Shown piece after piece: positions 58,901 to 64,000 of a stretch of DNA of 64,000 bases. How positions within the stretch are numbered: the stretch's first letter is position 1; each line of letters starts with the position of its first letter. The stretch comes from Pogostemon cablin (taxonomy: Eukaryota > Streptophyta > Magnoliopsida > Lamiales > Lamiaceae), in NCBI GenBank assembly GCA_023678885.1, contig CM042994.1, forward strand, positions 22,477,073 through 22,541,072, given 5' to 3'. The notes under the pieces are model-generated. The model saw only the letters and a list, made by a program, of their open reading frames with translations. It was not told the DNA's origin and did no database searches. The translations under genes and the position numbers were made by a program.

Positions 58901-60370
58901 AATCAATTACCTAAATAGTGGTAATAATTAATGACTTTAACATAAATTGGGTAACATAAGCACATGGCATCCTTTTACTCCTCTTGCTATAATAATAGCT
59001 ATGCACATGCCCTTGAAATTCTATTGAACCAAAATGAGTACCACTTAATTTTTTAATCTAAAATAGTTATTAATTATCAAAGTAAATGAGAAATGAATCT
59101 TACAAATTAAAACCTTCCTTATAAATATCCAATTCCGATTTGAAGGAATAGGAATGTTTTGTGAAGTTTTGAAGTAAAATTCAGTTGATTTATAATAATA
59201 TGGGTTAATAAAACTTGTATACGGTGTGAGCAATTTTTTTTTAAATTAGTTATATGATTATATATGAAGCATCAATTAACTTTTTTTCATAATTTTTTTT
59301 TTTAAATTACAATAAATACAATTGATAGGTATTGTGATATACATATAACAATCTCATGCCATCATAATTAAAAAGCAGTAATTGTTATTTTTCTCAATAT
59401 TTTATACATATATCAAGATTTGCTCAATCTCAACTAGGAATATTTATTTCTAACTCATTGAAGATCAATCATTATTATCTCATGAATTATGACAACAAAT
59501 ACAATTATCCATTAATCATTTTCAAAATAAATAAATGAGCAAGTAAAAAAAAAACAATGATAATGATTGTGGTTAATGATTAAATTAAAAAAGAAAAAAT
59601 AGAGTAGGGTCATAAATTTTGACCAAAAAATTGGGATTACATTTTATACATCCCATGTGCATGTGCTAATAAGGCACCATTCCTCATCATTGATTCCCCA
59701 TGCAAATGCATGCATGTTGCACTATTTAATTTTTACTAAATAATTACAAACTATCATCTATATGATGTTCAAGTTTTATTTGGATCAAAGGATTTATAAT
59801 ATTACTAAAAAATTAAATTGTGATTTTATTCTCTATTATATTATTATGGTACTATGTTGAGTTCAGAGTAGTATGAAACTTGTTAAATACAATACTTTAT
59901 TTGAAAATTAAATATATGGACAGTTAAATTAATATATTAAAAAGTTGAAAATAACTCATAATTGACCCGTGAGTTGAATTAAATTATACTCCCTCTTGTA
60001 AGTTGGTAAGGGTGTCATTGTACAAAAATTATTATTAATACAATTATTCACTTTATATAAAATAATACTTAATAATTTAATTCATGTAGAAAATACAAAT
60101 GAATACTTTGATATAAAAGGAGGAAGTAATAAGATACTTGACCTCAAATTAATTTTGGGTAGGTCTAGTGTTAGTGTGTGAGATCATCACATGTAATTTC
60201 TTACTATATATAAAAAGTGGTAACATCTTTATCAAAAAGTAATATTTAATCGTTAAAAAATGATATGCAGTATAAATAAAAAGTGATAACATTTTATAAC
60301 GAGTGATAATATTTTATAGCGAAAATAATAATAATAATATCATCACTTTTTATTTCATCACACATAACGG
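55990..60370. other. Intergenic region upstream of the kinesin gene
   Basis: The first few hundred bases are kinesin leader and promoter. Beyond them: CACACACA (56217-56228), a GA-rich tract (56576-56610), Stowaway-like remnants at about 57720-57945 (right end GGCGGACGAAGAGAGTA) and 59993-60128 (CTCCCTCTTGTAAG ... GGAGGAAG), and AT-rich spacer. No gene recognised. Confidence 0.55.
58040..58170. repeat. Short minisatellite, TGGACGATTTTCAAA units
   Basis: Four copies of ACGATTTTCAAA-like units (the first is ACGATTTTGTTGAA) about 35 bp apart, followed by GGACTAAATTCAAAATTGGG. Probably half of a Mutator-type foldback element of the kind seen at 24.3 kb. Confidence 0.6.
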
Positions 60371-60563
60371 CGTATGTGTAGGGCTGTCAATTTTATCCGT
60401 GGGTTCGGATACCCTGTGGGTAATACCCTATTGGATAAGGGTAGGGTAGAGCATATTCGGATATCGAGTAGGGTAGTACCCGTACCCGCTTGAAAATGTT
60501 GAAGGTAGGGGTAGGATATGATATTTATAAAATACCCGATTACCCGATTACTTTATATATATA

Positions 60564-62374
60564 CACTACAAAAAAGTTGTCCGACAGTGACAGATTTTTG
60601 TGATGGAAAATTTGCCGTCACAATTGTGACGGGCTTTATGACGGCATTTTAAAAATAGTGACGGCTAATAGTTGACCGTTTAAAATTTCGGCATTCCCAA
60701 TATTTGTGACGGCATTTGTGACGAAAAAATTTTCATCACAAAAATATTTTATTTTATTTTTTTTAATTAGTGACGGAAAAGGGTCTCATTTGTGACGGAC
60801 TTTGTGACGGACATAGTCCGTCACAAATTACTGTTTTAAAAAATAATTAAAATTGTACTTGCTCGTTACACATGTATATTATTATGATATTTAATTTAAT
60901 TATATAAAACAAAAGGTTAAACTTACATATTTTTTTAAGAAATTATTATTTTTTAATATGTATTGTGAATTTATTTAAACTTAAATAATTGAATATATTG
61001 TATTGTTGTGTATAATAATGTTAATTTTAAAATCAAAATAATTATAAGAACAGAGTTATTTCTTTTTTTTTAAAAATTATTTTTTTAATATTTATTGTGA
61101 ATTTATTTAAACTTAAATAAATAAATATATTGTGTTGTACATAGTAATATTAATTTTAAAATCTTTGCCAAATAATAAAAATATATGATTAAAAATATGA
61201 TTGACTTAATTATCTATTTCCAATAAAAAAATATAATTAAAAGTGGTATTTAATTTGAAGATGTACATGAATAATAATATTAATAAATTGAATATAATTT
61301 ATTGATTATTTCCTTAATCAATCAAAAAAATATGATTAAAGGTGATTTTAATTTATTGTGTGATTTAATATATACATGATGATAATAATAATAAATAAAT
61401 AAAATTAGAAAGATTATATATGTAATATTAAAACAAAAAATAAAAAACATACGAAATTTAACTACGTTGCAACACCTCATATTTTTAAAAAGTTATATGT
61501 AACACCGTATTCGTTATTAGTATATATATATATATGAAGGAAAGTTGATGATTGAATATAAAAAAAAAGATAGTGTATTTAATTGATAAAAATAAAGTAT
61601 ATTGTGATTGAATTAAGAAAAATATAGAGATGATGTATTTTCTTATAAGAGAATTAAATTGAAAATTTATAAGAATGTTATTTATTTTAATGCAAATTAA
61701 CCTATTTTTCATCTATAAATAAATAATATATTTAGATATTATTTATAGATTGAGAATTTAAAATAAGGATTTTTAATTTAATTATGAAAATTTTAATATT
61801 TCTCTTAAATAAATAAAAAATAAATAAATAATGTTTTAATAATTATTACTCATATTAATATATATTACATTAATCAATATTATCACCGTATTTATTTTGA
61901 AAGTTGGTTGATGTTATTTTAATACAAATTAATTGAATATATACAATATTTATTAAATACTAACACTAAACACATATAGCCAAACTGGTTCAATACTTGC
62001 TCACAAGCACTCTTGCTTGGCACCACCCAGATTCAAACCCAGTGAAAATTTCGTCACAAAGTCCGTCACAAATATTGGTTAAAAGAAACCGTCACAAACA
62101 GGGGCGGACGTATGTATTGGCAGCCCCGGTTTGTGGAAAACGTATGTATTGGCAGCCCCGGGCTCGAGCCCAGGGCTGGCCCCCAAAAACCTGTTATATC
62201 ATATGTAAATAATTTATGCTTTTAAGTTTAGCCAAGTTCAAAAATATTTTAAGCCCACACAAATGAATCTAAAAATTAAGTATCTTCTTAAATTATATAT
62301 ATTCTATGATTTCATTACAATAAATATCAAAATTTAGTCTATTCTTTGTCCCTTTCGAGAAGGTAATTCGTATG

Positions 62375-62454
<80 letters not shown>

Positions 62455-62636
62455 TATTTTCTTTAATAAACTTAGCCCACCACACCGTAGTTTTCTGGAT
62501 CCGCCACTGGTCACAAATTCTGTCACTAATTGTGACGGGACCGTCACAAACACTTTGTGATGCATGTTCGGGTGACGGGCGCTTTCCCATCACAAAGTCC
62601 GTCAATCCGTCACTGTCGGCCAGTTTTTTTGCAGTG
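60564..62636. mobile_element. Non-autonomous CACTA element
   Basis: 2,073 bp including a later hAT. Ends CACTACAAAAAAGTTGTCCG and, inverted, CACTGCAAAAAAACTGGCCG, both continuing ACAGTGAC. Perfect 3-bp target duplication ATA (60561-60563, 62637-62639). Subterminal regions hold many copies of TGTGACGG in both orientations, the usual transposase-binding array of CACTA elements. No transposase. A tRNA-like stretch (TAGCCAAACTGG ... GATTCAAACCC, about 61978-62040) lies near the right end. Confidence 0.92.
62099..62509. mobile_element. Non-autonomous hAT element inside the CACTA element
   Basis: 411 bp; left end CAGGGGCGGACGTATG, right end the inverse of CAGTGGCGGATCCAG. Perfect 8-bp target duplication GTCACAAA at 62091-62098 and 62510-62517. 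It contains a 21-bp direct duplication near its left end (CGTATGTATTGGCAGCCCCG twice), and (TA)n and (TTA)n tracts (about 62379-62455). Same superfamily and end type as 29928-30888. Confidence 0.92.
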
Positions 62637-63042
62637 ATAAATGGAGTATATTTTATTATATTTTATATTTATACATAGACATATAGATATATGTTTTTGT
62701 ATAATTTGAAAAATGGTTCCACTTTATAACGCAGTACATCATGTTTCTTATTTGATTTAAGAAAACAAAAGTCTTCAAGGGTATGACTAATAAAATGATA
62801 CCCTCTAATATTTTATATCAATTTTTATTTTAATTATTGGTAGATTGAGACAGGGTATTCACGTCTCAATCTTCTTCTTCATTTTTTTTAAATCTTTTGC
62901 ATTTACTTTGATTTTCTTACATCATTGTATATTTTAGAGTGATATATTGTTTGGTTGACAATGGTAATCATTTAAAAATTTCGGATAACCATTTATCCGT
63001 GGATTATCCATTACTCGTTGGATATTATTCGTACCCTACCCG

Positions 63043-63682
63043 TAGGGATGTAACCAAACCAAACCGTTCACGAACTATTTGAGTTTCGGTTTGATTAAAT
63101 GTTCGTTCGAACTCGTTCGTTAATCTTAACAAGTCAAACCAAACTTGAATTTTGGGTTCGTATAGTTTATCAAACCAAACTCAAACCTAAGGGTATTCGG
63201 TTCGAAAGCTCGCCAACATATTCGTTTATAGGCTCGCAAACACATTCATAAATTTTATAGTTATTCTTTAGAATTATATATTATTATTTATTTATTTATA
63301 TTCAATAATTAAATATTTTATATTAAACCACACAAATATAATAATAACTTAAGTGATTATTTAAATACTTTTTACCGTTTATTATTATTATTATATTTTG
63401 TTAGTTTGTTTATTTAATATTATGAATGACATTAAATGTTTATAAATGAAACATTCTTTTAATATCCAGACACAAAATTATTTAAATGTTCACGAAAATA
63501 TATTCATAAACAAGTTACTTTATGTGTTTGTGAACATGTTCGCGAGTCTTAACAAATAGTTTGAATTCGAGATCGAGTTCGATGTTTTTTTTCTTAACGA
63601 GTTCGAGCTCGGGCTCGAGTTCGATAATTTCTTAACAAACGATCATCAAACCTAGTAGTGTTCGACTTCGATTACAACCCTA
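63043..63682. mobile_element. Second non-autonomous hAT element in the nest
   Basis: 640 bp; ends TAGGGATGTAACC and, inverted, TAGGGTTGTAATCG. Perfect 8-bp target duplication CCTACCCG at 63035-63042 and 63683-63690. Interior is rich in TTCG/CGAA words (GTTCGAGCTCGGGCTCGAG), a known look of this hAT MITE type. No transposase. Confidence 0.9.
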
Positions 63683-64000
63683 CCTACCCGATGATACACT
63701 TAAGGGTAATAGGATAGGGTAAGAGTAAAAAAAATAAGATACCGAAAGAGTATGGATTGGGCGTACCCGTACCATATGCCCTACCTATTTCCACTCCTAC
63801 GTATGTAAAACGATCTTACACAAATCTTTCCTTAATTTTGAACATCATGAATATTCTTTCTCTCTAAATTTCTTTTCTATCAGTTAATTTCAAGTGTAAT
63901 TGTCATCGTCCATCATCCCAAACATTTAATGAACCACATTATACTTTAACTATCTTAATAAACTTAAGTAATCACATAAAGTAAATTATATCAAAATTAC

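Larger units (their letters stand above)
60379..63799. mobile_element. Outer non-autonomous hAT element, host of a nested set
   Basis: Left end TAGGGCTGTCAAT, right end the inverse of TAGGAGTGGAAAT. 8-bp target duplication CGTATGTG (60371-60378) and CGTATGTA (63800-63807), 7 of 8 identical. Own sequence, found at both edges, is rich in GGGTA/TACCC words (GTACCCGTACCCGC on the left; GCGTACCCGTACC on the right). The interior is a CACTA element (60564-62636) and a second hAT (63043-63682). Confidence 0.8.

Noticed and set aside
61978..62040. Possible tRNA gene (plus strand) in the CACTA element
   Set aside because: B-box-like GATTCAAACCC only; no full cloverleaf. Probably a tRNA-like segment of the transposon or a SINE fragment.
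1..64000. CRISPR array, phage, integron or bacterial defence system
   Set aside because: Spliced genes and plant transposons throughout; no short spaced direct repeats of CRISPR type and no prokaryotic operon layout.

Overview
The window is nuclear DNA of a flowering plant. Genes are spliced with GT-AG introns, the spacers are very AT-rich, and every repeat class seen is typical of angiosperms (Stowaway, hAT, CACTA, Mutator-type MITEs, a Helitron end, Ty3/Gypsy LTRs, a tRNA-derived SINE). The gene set fits a eudicot. An asterid such as a member of the Lamiales is my guess, from impression only.

Five protein-coding genes look intact. (1) 14926-17282, minus: Mediator subunit 26, 9 exons, 369 aa. 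(2) 19052-23789, minus: an NYN-nuclease plus OST-HTH/LOTUS protein of 963 aa, resembling the mitochondrial RNA-processing nucleases MNU1/MNU2 of Arabidopsis. (3) 41802-45184, plus: a WAT1-related EamA/nodulin-MtN21 transporter, 7 exons, 350 aa. (4) 48911-49766, plus: a 167-aa, probably N-myristoylated, glutamate-rich protein of unknown function. (5) 51568-55954, minus: a KIN-7 (NACK-type) kinesin, 13 exons, 991 aa. For all five, exon phases add up to a continuous frame in the models given. The genes are unrelated housekeeping or developmental genes, with no sign of a cluster working together.

Two genes are broken. An F-box gene (7181-8790, minus) has one internal stop and two frameshifts. An EC1-like (egg-cell-secreted, prolamin-like) gene (10148-13249, plus) is split just after its signal peptide by a 2,658-bp solo LTR with a perfect 5-bp target duplication, and also carries a later frameshift.

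The rest is transposon territory. 0.2-5.2 kb has MITEs and Helitron-like repeats ending in a canonical 3' hairpin and CTAG. 27.1-35.3 kb is a deep nest: a foldback element split by a gag-only Ty3/Gypsy element, which holds a hAT element (with its own Stowaway inside) and a second solo LTR. 60.4-63.8 kb is a second nest: an outer hAT holding a CACTA element (itself holding a hAT) and, separately, another hAT. Most boundaries in these nests are supported by exact or near-exact target-site duplications read directly from the sequence. A SINE with a 19-bp target duplication sits inside a MITE in an intron of the WAT1-like gene. I found no CRISPR array, bacterial operon, rRNA gene or credible functional tRNA gene.
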